The translations under genes and the position numbers were made by a program. Below, in pieces: positions 34,682 to 43,296 of a stretch of 64,000 bases of DNA (position 1 is the stretch's first letter; each line of letters opens with the position of its first letter). Source of the DNA: Streptomyces sp. NK15101 (GTDB lineage: Bacteria > Actinomycetota > Actinomycetes > Streptomycetales > Streptomycetaceae); NCBI RefSeq assembly GCF_020400725.1, contig NZ_JAINVG010000003.1:124001-188000 (forward strand). The letters are read 5' to 3'. A model generated the notes under the pieces. That model searched no databases, was not told the origin of the DNA, and saw nothing but the letters and a program-made list of their open reading frames with translations.

Positions 34682-36133
34682 TCAGACGTGGGACCGGATC
34701 ATCCGGTGACGGATCAGCTCGCCCCGGAACTTCGCTTTGGCCTTGGATTCGATCTGGCGGATGCGCTCGCGCGTGACCTTGAAGACGACTCCGATCTCCT
34801 CCAGCGTTTCCGGATCGTCACCGTCGAGTCCGGTACGCCGGATGAGGACGTGCCGTTCGCGCTCGGAGAGGTGCCCGAGGACATGCCGGAGGTTCGCTTG
34901 CAGCTCCTTGCGCATCACCACGGCGACGGGGCCGGGCAGTCGACTCGGTCCGATGAGCAGGTCTCCGAGGGCCGTGTCGTCACCGATGATCCGGTCCAGG
35001 GAATCGGTGGGCCGGCTGATCCTGCGGACCTCCTCCACCTCGGCGAACGTGAGGCCGGTCGCGTAGGCCACGTCGGCAACGCCTCTGGGCCGCCCCTCGC
35101 TCGCCAGCCGGCGTTCGGCATTGGCGACCTTGCTCACCTTCTCGCGCATGTGCACGGGCACCCTGATCAGGGTGCCTTCGTTGGCTATGGCCCTGCCGAT
35201 GGACTGCTTGATCCACCACGTCGCATACGTCGACAGCTTGTAGCCCTTGGTGGCATCGAACTTACGGACCGCGCGCAAGAGCCCGATGGTTCCCCACTGG
35301 ACCAGGTCCTCGATGTCCAGCCCGTGCCCCTGGTAGCCCTGCGCGATCCGGCCCGCCAGTCGTAAGTTGTGCAGGACGAGGCACTCGTGAGCGCGCCACC
35401 GGTCGCTGTTGTACGGCAGGGCAGCGATCTCCTCCTCCGGGATGTCCCGGCCGAGGTCCCCGACACCATCGCGCAGCAGGACGGCGAGGCCCACCTCCTC
35501 CTCCGCCTTCAGCAGGCGCGCCTTGGGGTCGCGCCGCCACCGGTCCTCCTCCAGCACCGCCCTGGCCGCGCGAACCGCTTCCGACATCGAGGAGTCCCCA
35601 GCGGACATCTCGGGGCCGACGCGCTCCTTCCTGGCCTTGGCGGTCGGCTCCGGCCAGACCACCGCGCCGGCCGGCCGGGGCCTGTTGATCGGGAATTCGA
35701 CGCTCAGCTCCCGCGCTTCGGCTGGGCCGAGCCCCTGGAGCCGTACCACGCCGTCGTGAGCGAGCTTGCTGACACGGCCGTCGGCGTCGGCGTAGCGCCC
35801 CAGCATCTTCCGTGCCTGCGCCAGCCGCCAGGCCGCCTCGGAGGCGAGCGGTCCTGGGGTGGTGGCAGCGGGGGGCGGCCCGGGAGGGCGATCCGGCGCG
35901 CCCGTCGCCCGTGCCTGGCGCTTCACATGGAGATCGAAGGCCATGAGTCCCGTACGAAGCCTTCGCCGCTGCTCATCCGTGGTGAGCCCGAGCCCCTCGG
36001 CCTCCCTCGCGAAGGCCTGCTGACTGACGATCCCGCCACGAGAGGCGCAGCGCCGCAGCCGCTCGATCACGGCAGGCAGTTCCGCCTCGATCGCGCGGCG
36101 CTCGACCTCGGACATCTCTGATTCCCCAGACAT
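34682..36133 (-). CDS. Primary-type sigma-70 factor heading the DrmAB operon
   Basis: A 483-residue sigma factor. Region 1.2 is at about 205 (KARLLKAEEEVGLAVLLRDG). Region 2 is HNLRLAGRIAQGY through KGYKLSTYATWWIKQSIGR. Region 3 follows RVPVHMREKV, and region 4 (about 415-475) ends in the helix-turn-helix TLEEIGVVFKVTRERIRQIE. The N-terminal 190 residues are unusual, with a helical domain and a Pro-rich linker. All core parts are present, so it should bind RNA polymerase. As first gene of the sigma-drmA-drmB-ATPase operon it probably controls the island. Its own promoter carries the palindromic operator. It is not the housekeeping gene, given its defence-gene context and atypical N terminus. 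Confidence 0.85.
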   Translation of the reverse strand: MSGESEMSEVERRAIEAELPAVIERLRRCASRGGIVSQQAFAREAEGLGLTTDEQRRRLRTGLMAFDLHVKRQARATGAPDRPPGPPPAATTPGPLASEAAWRLAQARKMLGRYADADGRVSKLAHDGVVRLQGLGPAEARELSVEFPINRPRPAGAVVWPEPTAKARKERVGPEMSAGDSSMSEAVRAARAVLEEDRWRRDPKARLLKAEEEVGLAVLLRDGVGDLGRDIPEEEIAALPYNSDRWRAHECLVLHNLRLAGRIAQGYQGHGLDIEDLVQWGTIGLLRAVRKFDATKGYKLSTYATWWIKQSIGRAIANEGTLIRVPVHMREKVSKVANAERRLASEGRPRGVADVAYATGLTFAEVEEVRRISRPTDSLDRIIGDDTALGDLLIGPSRLPGPVAVVMRKELQANLRHVLGHLSERERHVLIRRTGLDGDDPETLEEIGVVFKVTRERIRQIESKAKAKFRGELIRHRMIRSHV

Positions 36134-36192
36134 CGCGCCCCCACCCCAGAGACCATGTGCCGGTGCCTTACGAAAGTGCCGGCGACATAATC

Positions 36193-36223
36193 AGCCTAGA
36201 CCCAGTTTGTTTACATCGTCAAC
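36193..36223 (-). promoter_or_regulatory. Promoter of the sigma-DrmAB operon with operator
   Basis: The palindrome GTTTACATCGTCAAC (36209-36223) contains, on the minus strand, TTGACG as -35 (36217-36222). A TAGGCT -10 (36193-36198) follows after an 18-nt spacer. A regulator bound here would block sigma factor expression. Confidence 0.68.
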
Positions 36224-36260
36224 GTAGTCCTTAAATTTGTGTACTCGCAAGTAGGAGTCC

Positions 36261-36275
36261 ATTGACATTGTCAAC
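36261..36275 (+). promoter_or_regulatory. Operator upstream of mcrB
   Basis: ATTGACATTGTCAAC is a near-perfect palindrome of the island type, 46 nt before the mcrB start and 38 nt from the operator of the divergent sigma operon. A TAGGGT at 36279-36284 may be part of the promoter, but no well-spaced -35 is obvious. Confidence 0.62.
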
Positions 36276-36321
36276 AGGTAGGGTGTGCGTGATCGCGCAG
36301 GCCCGCCCCGGAAGGTCGCCC

Positions 36322-38121
36322 ATGCCTCAGCCCGAACACCTCCCCGGCACGCCCGAGTTCCACATCAGGCTGCCCAAGGGCGGCGGAGTGGCGCACGGCC
36401 ACCTCCTCACCGAGTTCGGCGGCAACGGCACGCACAAGTTCGTTCTGCGCGAGGGCTCGCCGGTCGCCGCCGAGGAATGGCCCGGGTTGGGCGACCACGC
36501 CCGCCGTTCACGTGCGGAGCTCCGAGCGGACGGCGCGCTCGCCGACGTACCGGGCGCACACCCGCACTGGGTGGCGACCCGGGACATCGTCTGCAACTCC
36601 TCGTCCGCAGCGGCCGCGTTGGTCTACGGCTACGACGCCTCCGGCCCCGAGTCCTGGCGGACCTCCGAGGGCCATCCGCTCGCCGACTACCTCTCCATCG
36701 GCTGGCGGGCACCACGGAAAGCCTGGCTGGTACGCGGCTCCAACGTCTCCGGGCACAACCTGGTGCGACAGCTGTGGCTGAAGGAGGGAATCGTCTCGCT
36801 CGCCGGAGCCCATCTGCCGGTGCTGGAGGAGAGCGATCCGACCAAGAGCGTGCTGCGTCGCTTCGTCGAGGACGGTTACGAGGGAGCGGCCTCGTACAAC
36901 CAGAAGCGCGGCCTCGTCGACGAACTCCACGCCTTCCTCACCCAGATGAGGGTGGGTGACACGGTCGCGACCATAAGCGACGGACGGCTGCACGCCGGAC
37001 GGATCACGGGGGAAGCCGTCCAGACCGCGTCCCAGGGCGGGCTGTCGAATCTGCGACGCACCGTGTCCTGGATGCCCGGAAGCCATCCGTACGAGGAACT
37101 CGTCGAGGAGGTGCAGCAGAAGCTGTCCGTGCAGCACGACGTCGTCGACCTGACCGGTGTGCTGGAAGCACTGGACGGACTGACCGGGTCCGTCAGCCCG
37201 GAGGAGGGCGGCATCTCCATCCAGCCACCCGCCGCCGAAGGGCAGGCTCAGCGGGAGGTGATCCTGCCGGAGGTCACGGACGCCCTGGCGGCCAAGCTCC
37301 TCGTCCGTGACCGGGCCTGGCTGGATGAGGTGCGTGAACTCCTCACCGATGAAAGGCAGTTGGTGTTCTACGGCCCGCCGGGGACCGGCAAGACCTATCT
37401 GGCCATGCAGCTGGCGGAGTACTTCGGGGGCGGTCCCGAACAGGTCAAGATCGTCCAGTTCCACCCGTCGTACGCCTACGAGGACTTCTTCGAGGGATTC
37501 CGGCCCGTGGAGGACCCCGAGACGCGGGAGGTGGCCTTCCGCCTGACGGCCGGGCCGCTCCGGGAACTCGCCGACCTCGCCTCCCGCGAGGGCAACCGTC
37601 ACATCCCCCACTTCCTGATCATCGACGAGATGAACCGCGCCAACCTCGCGAAGGTCTTCGGCGAGCTCTACTTCCTGCTCGAGTACCGCAAGCGATCCGT
37701 CCGTCTCACTTACTCGGGGGACGACTTCGGCCTGCCGCCCAATCTCTTCGTCATCGGCACCATGAACACCGCCGACCGGTCCATCGCGCTGGTGGACGCG
37801 GCCATGCGCCGACGCTTCGCCTTCGTAGAGCTGTCCCCCCGTACCGAGCCCACCGCCGGCCTCCTCGAGCGCTGGCTGGAACGCGAGGGCAAGGAAGCGG
37901 AACCCGCCCGTCTCCTCCACGCTCTCAACGCGCTCATCGACGACCCAGACTTCGCCGTCGGCCCGTCGTACCTGATGAAGCCGGGCGTGTACCGCGACGG
38001 CGGGCTCGACCGGACGTGGCGTACGAAGATCCTGCCGTTGCTCGAAGAGCATCACTACGGCGAGGGGATCGACGTCGCCGCCCGCTACGGCCTCGACGCG
38101 CTGCGGAAGCACCTTCCGTGA
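36322..38121 (+). CDS. mcrB: McrB-type AAA+ GTPase with DUF4357 and EVE-like domains
   Basis: 599 residues from ATG 36322 (GGAAGG 7 nt upstream); an upstream TTG at 36262 lies inside the operator and is rejected. Residues about 35-110 fit DUF4357: KFVLREGS, RSRAELRADGALAD, SSSAAAALVYGYDASG, then W and G-L. Residues about 115-250 look like an EVE/PUA-type modified-base reader (AWLVRGSNVSGHNL, MRVGDTVATISDGRLHAG). The McrB AAA+ domain has Walker A FYGPPGTGKT (about 350), IIDEMNRANLAKVFGELYFL and GTMNTADRSIALVDAAMRRR. It is the motor that translocates DNA and activates the McrC nuclease, usually on modified DNA. The next gene is mcrC, with a GTGA overlap. Confidence 0.9.
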   Translation: MPQPEHLPGTPEFHIRLPKGGGVAHGHLLTEFGGNGTHKFVLREGSPVAAEEWPGLGDHARRSRAELRADGALADVPGAHPHWVATRDIVCNSSSAAAALVYGYDASGPESWRTSEGHPLADYLSIGWRAPRKAWLVRGSNVSGHNLVRQLWLKEGIVSLAGAHLPVLEESDPTKSVLRRFVEDGYEGAASYNQKRGLVDELHAFLTQMRVGDTVATISDGRLHAGRITGEAVQTASQGGLSNLRRTVSWMPGSHPYEELVEEVQQKLSVQHDVVDLTGVLEALDGLTGSVSPEEGGISIQPPAAEGQAQREVILPEVTDALAAKLLVRDRAWLDEVRELLTDERQLVFYGPPGTGKTYLAMQLAEYFGGGPEQVKIVQFHPSYAYEDFFEGFRPVEDPETREVAFRLTAGPLRELADLASREGNRHIPHFLIIDEMNRANLAKVFGELYFLLEYRKRSVRLTYSGDDFGLPPNLFVIGTMNTADRSIALVDAAMRRRFAFVELSPRTEPTAGLLERWLEREGKEAEPARLLHALNALIDDPDFAVGPSYLMKPGVYRDGGLDRTWRTKILPLLEEHHYGEGIDVAARYGLDALRKHLP

Positions 38122-39368
38122 ACGAGGAGGAGACGTCACCGTCAAGCACGGAAGAGGTGTCGCTGCGCGAGCACGGTCCCGCCGTCTCCGTGGCCCTCGG
38201 CACCGAAACCGGCCGGGCCCTCGCCGCCGCCGGCATCCTGCGGAGCGCCACCCCCGACCCCGGCCGCGCCGGCCACTGGCTCCTGCGTGCGGGAAGCAGC
38301 GTCGGTACGGTACGGATCCCGGGCGGTCCTGTCCTGCGGATCATGCCCAAGACGCCCGTGAGTCGGCTGTTCTTCCTGCTCGGCTTCAGCCTCGATCCGG
38401 CCAGGGCGTGGCGGGACAGCCGGGAAGGCACCGTTGACACCGGGGGGTACGACGACGTCGTCCCCGCGCTCGCGCACGCCGTGGAGCGACAGATCGACGC
38501 GGCTCTGAGGCAGGGTGTCCTCCAGGGATACCGCACCGTGGAGGAGTCCGCGCTGTTCGTGCGCGGTCGGATACGCGAAGCCGATCAGGTCCGCAGGCAT
38601 TTCGGTCGGACACCGCCCGTCGAGATCGGGTACGACGCCTACACGGCCGACACCGCCGAGAACCGCATCCTGCGCGCCGCCGTCGAACGGCTGCTCCGCC
38701 TGCCCGGGGTCGCCGCGCCCGTCCGGCGGCGCCTGGCCCGTCAGCGCGCCCGCCTCGCCGACGCCCTGCCCCTGGTGAGGGGCCACGCGCTGCCCCGCTG
38801 GCAATCGTCCCGCCTCAACTCCCGCTACCAGCCGGCGCTCCGGCTGGCCGAGGCCGTCCTGCGCGGCACCTCCCCGGAGCACCGGCCGACCGGGACGGCC
38901 CCACTCGCCGTGGACGGTTTCCTGCTCGACATGAACAAGCTGTTCGAGGACTTCGTCACCGTCGGACTGCGCGAAGCCCTGCGGGAGCACGATCTGACCG
39001 CGCGCCTGCAGGACCCCCACCACCTCGACACCGCCGGGCGCGTGGGAATGCGCCCCGATCTCGTCGTGCGCAGCGGCGACGGCCGTACACCGGTCGCCGT
39101 CGTCGACGCCAAGTACAAGGTCGAGAAGGCCGATGGTCTCCTCAACGCCGATCTCTACCAGGCGCTCGCCTACGCCACCGTCCTCGGCCTGGACGCGGCG
39201 CACCTGGTGTACGCGGCCGGTCGGGAGCCCATGCGCGTCCACGAGGTGCACGGAGCGGGAATCCGGCTCTTCCAGCACAGCCTCGACCTCTCGCGCTCGC
39301 CCGAAGGGCTTCTTTCGGCCCTTGAAGGGCTCGCCCGGCGGTTGGCCGGAGCCCTGCCGAATCCTTGA
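38118..39368 (+). CDS. mcrC: McrC family nuclease subunit
   Basis: 416 residues from GTG 38118, overlapping the mcrB stop. McrC features: an N-terminal beta region with LRIMPKTPVSRLFFLLGFS (about 75), VRGRIREADQVRRH, YTADTAENRILRAAVERL, and a C-terminal PD-(D/E)XK nuclease core with PDLVVRSGDG (about 312), VAVVDAKYK (about 329) and DLYQALAYAT. The D and D-x-K residues are intact. McrC binds McrB hexamers and cuts DNA once McrB hydrolyses GTP. Together with the reader domains on McrB this makes a modification-dependent restriction pair. Confidence 0.9.
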   Translation: MNEEETSPSSTEEVSLREHGPAVSVALGTETGRALAAAGILRSATPDPGRAGHWLLRAGSSVGTVRIPGGPVLRIMPKTPVSRLFFLLGFSLDPARAWRDSREGTVDTGGYDDVVPALAHAVERQIDAALRQGVLQGYRTVEESALFVRGRIREADQVRRHFGRTPPVEIGYDAYTADTAENRILRAAVERLLRLPGVAAPVRRRLARQRARLADALPLVRGHALPRWQSSRLNSRYQPALRLAEAVLRGTSPEHRPTGTAPLAVDGFLLDMNKLFEDFVTVGLREALREHDLTARLQDPHHLDTAGRVGMRPDLVVRSGDGRTPVAVVDAKYKVEKADGLLNADLYQALAYATVLGLDAAHLVYAAGREPMRVHEVHGAGIRLFQHSLDLSRSPEGLLSALEGLARRLAGALPNP

Positions 39369-39404
39369 TCATGAACCACGCCCCGGCAGATATTGGGAGG
39401 ACTC

Positions 39405-41549
39405 ATGCCCCGGCTCGCTTTCGCCCAGAGCTTCTGGGACGGTTACGAGACCTTGGAGAAACCGGTTCGCGCCGGAGTGCGCAAGGCCATGGAGAAGTTC
39501 CAGGCCCTGAGCGTCGCCGGACTCAACGCGGACAAGGGACTGCACCTGGAGTCCGTGGAGAAGGCCCGCGACGCACGGATGCGGACCATTCGCATCACCG
39601 ACTTCTGGCGGGGCGTCGTGCTCGCTCCCGATGACGGCAGCGACGTGTTCCTCCTGGTCAAGGTACTTCCGCACGACGACGCATACACCTGGGCGGCAAA
39701 GCGTCTGTACAGCGCGAACTCCGCGACGCGGGCCCTGGAGGTCCGCAACGCCGTGGCACTGGACGAGTTGACACCGCTCTACGAGACGGCTGCACGCCAG
39801 GCTCCGCAGCTGCTGTTCGCCAAGGTGTCCGACGGAACCCTCCGCGAGCTGGGCATCGACGACCAGGTGCTGCGCGCCGCCCGCTCGCTGGTGGACAAGC
39901 AACAACTCGACGCCTTCGCCACGCTTCTGCCGGAGGACCAGCTGGAGGTTCTCCAGTACCTCGCCGAAGGCTTCAGCCCTGAGGAGGTGTACCGGGATGT
40001 GGTGGCCGTCCGCCGACCCGCGGACGCACCGGCCGAGCCGGTCGAGGACCTGGCCACGGTGATCGCCAACACCACCGCCCGCATCCGTCTGGTCACCGGG
40101 CCGCAGGAGCTTGAGGAAATCCTGGAGAAGCCGTTCGAGGCCTGGCGGGTCTTCCTCCACCCCTCCCAGCGACGCGTCGCCTACCGCGCTTCCTACGGGG
40201 GCCCCGTCCAGGTCACCGGCGGCCCCGGAACGGGCAAGACGGTGGCCGCCCTGCACCGGGTGCGGCACCTTCTCGGCAGGTCCGCGGACGGCCGCATCCT
40301 GCTCACCACCTACACGAACGCCCTCGCCACAGGACTGCGGGACATGCTCGGTCTGCTCCTCGACGAAAACGAGGAAGCGCTCGCACGCGTGGACGTGACG
40401 ACGGTCGACGCGTTCGCCGGCGGAGTCGTACGGTCCAACTCGAACGCCTCGCCCAGACCGATAGCGGACCGGGAGCAGCGGCAGCTGTGGGAGAAGACGG
40501 TCAAGCAGCTCGGTCTGCCGTTCACGGCGCAGTTCCTGGCGCAGGAGTACCGTCACGTCGTCCTCGGCCAGGACCTGCGTGATCTCGACGCCTACCTCGG
40601 CGCGAGCCGCCGAGGCCGCGGAACCGGCCTCGGGCCCACGCGCCGCCGCGCGGTGTGGAACGGCGTGGAACACTTCCAACAGCTTCTGCGCGACCGGGGC
40701 GAAACCACCCACCTGCGGATCTGTGCCCGAGCCGCGGAGATCCTCACGGACGGGCCGGCGCCGTACGCACACGTCGTGGTCGACGAAGCTCAGGACCTGC
40801 ACCCCGCCCAATGGCGGGTGCTGCGCGCCGCCGTCCGCTCCGGTCCCGACGACCTCTTCGTCACCGGCGACCCTCATCAGCGGATCTACGACTCCCGGGT
40901 GTCGCTCGGCTCCCTGGGCATCGCCACCACCGGCCGCAGCTTCCGGCTGCGGGTCAACTACCGCTCCACCGAGGAGATCCTCACTTGGTCGGCGGGGCTC
41001 CTCACCCCCGTGACCGTCGACGCCCTGGAGGGCGAGGGGACGGACTCGCTGACCGGGTACCGCTCGCTGCTGCACGGGAGCCGCCCTCAGCTCCAGGGGT
41101 ACGCGACGCGGGCGGAGGAGACCGAGGCCCTGGTGGACCGAGTCCGGTCATGGGTCGCCGATGGGCTCGCGCCGCACGAGATCGGCGTCTGCGCGCGCTT
41201 CAACCTCTCCCTGGACACAGCGGAGGAAAAGCTGAGGGCCGCCGGCATCCCGGCCGTGCGGGTCAAGGGTCAGGTCCCGTACGGGACAGAGGGCGTGCGG
41301 CTGGCGACCATGCACGCGATGAAGGGACTCGAATTCCGGGCCGTCTCCGTCCTCGGGGTCAGCGAGGGGGCCGTCCCGTTCGCGCGCGAGATCACGGCAC
41401 GAGAATCGGATCCACTGCAGCACGAGGCCGACCTGCTCCGCGAACGCTGCCTGCTCTTCGTCGCCTGTACACGCGCCCGCGAAGCACTGGCCGTCACATG
41501 GGGCTCCGCCCCGAGCCCGTTCCTGCCCCTCGCAGCCCGCCCCGTCTGA
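39405..41549 (+). CDS. RelE-like domain fused to UvrD-type helicase
   Basis: 714 residues from ATG 39405, with GGAGG four bases upstream. Residues 1-105 resemble the RelE/ParE toxin fold: a start strand RLAFAQSFWDGY, a helical pair, KARDARMRTIRITDFWRGVV, and VFLLVKVLPHDDAYTWA. A linker and an SF1 helicase follow: Walker A VTGGPGTGKT (about 270), VVVDEAQDLHP (about 458), FVTGDPHQRIYDSR, RLRVNYRSTEEI, GVRLATMHAMKGLEF and LLFVACTRAREAL. The RelE-like part may recognise nucleic acid rather than act as a free toxin; no antitoxin gene is adjacent. It follows mcrC by 36 nt and ends at a hairpin. Confidence 0.87.
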   Translation: MPRLAFAQSFWDGYETLEKPVRAGVRKAMEKFQALSVAGLNADKGLHLESVEKARDARMRTIRITDFWRGVVLAPDDGSDVFLLVKVLPHDDAYTWAAKRLYSANSATRALEVRNAVALDELTPLYETAARQAPQLLFAKVSDGTLRELGIDDQVLRAARSLVDKQQLDAFATLLPEDQLEVLQYLAEGFSPEEVYRDVVAVRRPADAPAEPVEDLATVIANTTARIRLVTGPQELEEILEKPFEAWRVFLHPSQRRVAYRASYGGPVQVTGGPGTGKTVAALHRVRHLLGRSADGRILLTTYTNALATGLRDMLGLLLDENEEALARVDVTTVDAFAGGVVRSNSNASPRPIADREQRQLWEKTVKQLGLPFTAQFLAQEYRHVVLGQDLRDLDAYLGASRRGRGTGLGPTRRRAVWNGVEHFQQLLRDRGETTHLRICARAAEILTDGPAPYAHVVVDEAQDLHPAQWRVLRAAVRSGPDDLFVTGDPHQRIYDSRVSLGSLGIATTGRSFRLRVNYRSTEEILTWSAGLLTPVTVDALEGEGTDSLTGYRSLLHGSRPQLQGYATRAEETEALVDRVRSWVADGLAPHEIGVCARFNLSLDTAEEKLRAAGIPAVRVKGQVPYGTEGVRLATMHAMKGLEFRAVSVLGVSEGAVPFAREITARESDPLQHEADLLRERCLLFVACTRAREALAVTWGSAPSPFLPLAARPV

Positions 41550-41557
41550 CCGGCCCC

Positions 41558-41589
41558 GGTGCGGGGTGGGGCGGGCGCCACCCCGCACC
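41558..41589. terminator. Bidirectional hairpin terminator
   Basis: A perfect 12-bp stem (GGTGCGGGGTGG with its complement) around an 8-nt loop lies between the convergent helicase and methylase genes. Confidence 0.78.
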
Positions 41590-41594
41590 ACCTC

Positions 41595-43250
41595 TCATTC
41601 CTCGGGTGCCAGTGCGCCCGTCGCCAGACCGTCCCGGGCGAGATCGGTGAGCTGCCTGCTCAGTTCACCGATCTCACGCATGTCCTGCTCGAAGGTGGAC
41701 AGGGCGCGGAAGGTGCAGCCGTACCGTCGCTGGTCTTCGATGCCCATGCGGGGGATGCGTGCGCCGCGCGTGTCGAGGCGGTAGCTCCCGCTGGTGCTCG
41801 TGGCCCGGCGCATGTTCGCGGAACTCCGCAGAAATCCCTGCAGGTAGTCCGTGTCGAGCTGATCACTGGCCGACACCGGCTCCGACTCCGCATAGCTGAC
41901 CAGCCCCGCCCGGGCGAGGTCCGCGACGCTGGTGGTCACGGCGTCCAGAGAGCCAGGTCCGTCCCCCTCGACCAGCTCGGGCAGGAGCGCGGCAAGGCGG
42001 CGGATTCGTTTCTCCACTTGCTTGCGCAGGGTGGCGTACTCACCGGGATAGTCGCGGTGCCGGGAGCGAAGGTGGGTGCCAGGTGTGAGATCGACGGTGT
42101 CGTCGAGGAGTTCGATCACCGGTACGTCGGCGACCTGATCGGAACGCGGGTCCAGGGCACCGTCCGGGCTGTTGCCGGTCAGATCGACCATGCGCACGGT
42201 GTGGTTCGTCTCCGTCTTCGCGGAGCCTTCAGGCCGTTGGAGGCACCATACGTGCACGGGCAGGGAGTGCGAGGTGGCCGCCCCCGGCGGGAGGGCCACC
42301 ACCTGGCGCAGGATGCCGCGGCGTACGAGCTCCGCGCGGATGCGACGCCCTGCCTTACGGTAGGCGACCGAGGCCGGCATGACCATGAGGACATGGCCGC
42401 CCGGCGCGGTGTGCGCGTAAGCGTGTTGGAGCCACGCGAGCTCCCCTTCCGCCTTGGACGGTGTACCCAGTTCCCAGCGGGAGTCGAGCAGCAGCTCCTC
42501 CCTCCCCCATTCGGTGACGCCGGCCGGCGGATCACAGACGACAAGATCCGCTCTGAGGTCCGGCCACGCGTCCGCGCGCAGGGAATCGCCGGCTGTGATG
42601 GCGACTTGTGCGCGTTCCAGGAGATCGGCGCGGAGCTGCGCGAAACGAGCGCTGTCGGCATCCGCTTCCTGGCCACAGCAGCGCGTGTCCTCACCCGAAG
42701 CGACAGAGAGAAGCAGCACCCCGATGCCACACGCGGGGTCGAAGACCGTGGCATTCGCGGGAAGTTCGGGTGCGAAGTGGCATACGGCGCGCACGAGGCG
42801 TTCGGGGGTCACCTGATCCGATCCCGCCCGCCGCGCCGAGTCCACAAACCGTTCCGTCAGTCCGTCGACAAGGTCGACAGGTGCCTCGCTCCGAACGATC
42901 CGGCGCACGTGGGCCACCACCTCGTCCGGCAGGCCGGGCGAGGGCGCCCCGGCCAGGGCCGCGGCCACCTCGGCCAGGCCTGCGACCATCTGCTCCCCGT
43001 AGACGGCGCGCAGGGCTTGCCACAGCTCGACTTCGGGCGAGATCTCCTGGCCCTTGCGCTGCTTGTCCAGCCAGGCCTGGACCTCGGCAAGCGCGAAGAG
43101 CGGACTGTTCGCGGCACCTCCGGCCGGTGCGGGGAAGTCGTCATAGCGCCGTCGCCAGTTGGAGACAGCCGCCCGGGTGACACCGGCCAACCGAGCGATC
43201 TCGGCTCCGGTGACCAAGGCGCCGACCGATGTAGCGGCATTCTCTGTCAT
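41595..43250 (-). CDS. HTH - N6 DNA methylase-like protein with altered motif IV
   Basis: 551 residues from ATG 43250; the longer frame to 43376 would run through the operator. Residues 12-65 form a helix-turn-helix (GAEIARLAGVTRAAVSNWRR) with a short LAEVQAWLDKQRKG tail. A class I methylase fold follows with motif I VFDPACGIGVLLL (about 167). Motif IV reads VVCDPPAGV (about 236), so the aromatic residue of the usual (N/D/S)PP(Y/F/W) is Ala. The C-terminal part resembles an HsdM/HsdS-like tail ending in helices. Either a sensor/regulator or an atypical methylase is possible. No HsdR or separate HsdS gene lies nearby. Confidence 0.82.
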   Translation of the reverse strand: MTENAATSVGALVTGAEIARLAGVTRAAVSNWRRRYDDFPAPAGGAANSPLFALAEVQAWLDKQRKGQEISPEVELWQALRAVYGEQMVAGLAEVAAALAGAPSPGLPDEVVAHVRRIVRSEAPVDLVDGLTERFVDSARRAGSDQVTPERLVRAVCHFAPELPANATVFDPACGIGVLLLSVASGEDTRCCGQEADADSARFAQLRADLLERAQVAITAGDSLRADAWPDLRADLVVCDPPAGVTEWGREELLLDSRWELGTPSKAEGELAWLQHAYAHTAPGGHVLMVMPASVAYRKAGRRIRAELVRRGILRQVVALPPGAATSHSLPVHVWCLQRPEGSAKTETNHTVRMVDLTGNSPDGALDPRSDQVADVPVIELLDDTVDLTPGTHLRSRHRDYPGEYATLRKQVEKRIRRLAALLPELVEGDGPGSLDAVTTSVADLARAGLVSYAESEPVSASDQLDTDYLQGFLRSSANMRRATSTSGSYRLDTRGARIPRMGIEDQRRYGCTFRALSTFEQDMREIGELSRQLTDLARDGLATGALAPEE

Positions 43251-43296
43251 AGCCACAGCGTACACGCGACGCCATAAGCTCTCCAGAGTGAGACCC

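Noticed and set aside
36262..36321. TTG at 36262 as mcrB start
   Set aside because: It lies inside the 15-bp operator and has no ribosome site; ATG 36322 has GGAAGG at correct spacing and starts a DUF4357-like domain.
41595..43250. Type I restriction-modification locus
   Set aside because: Only an HsdM-like protein is present; no HsdR or separate HsdS gene was seen nearby, and catalytic motif IV is altered.
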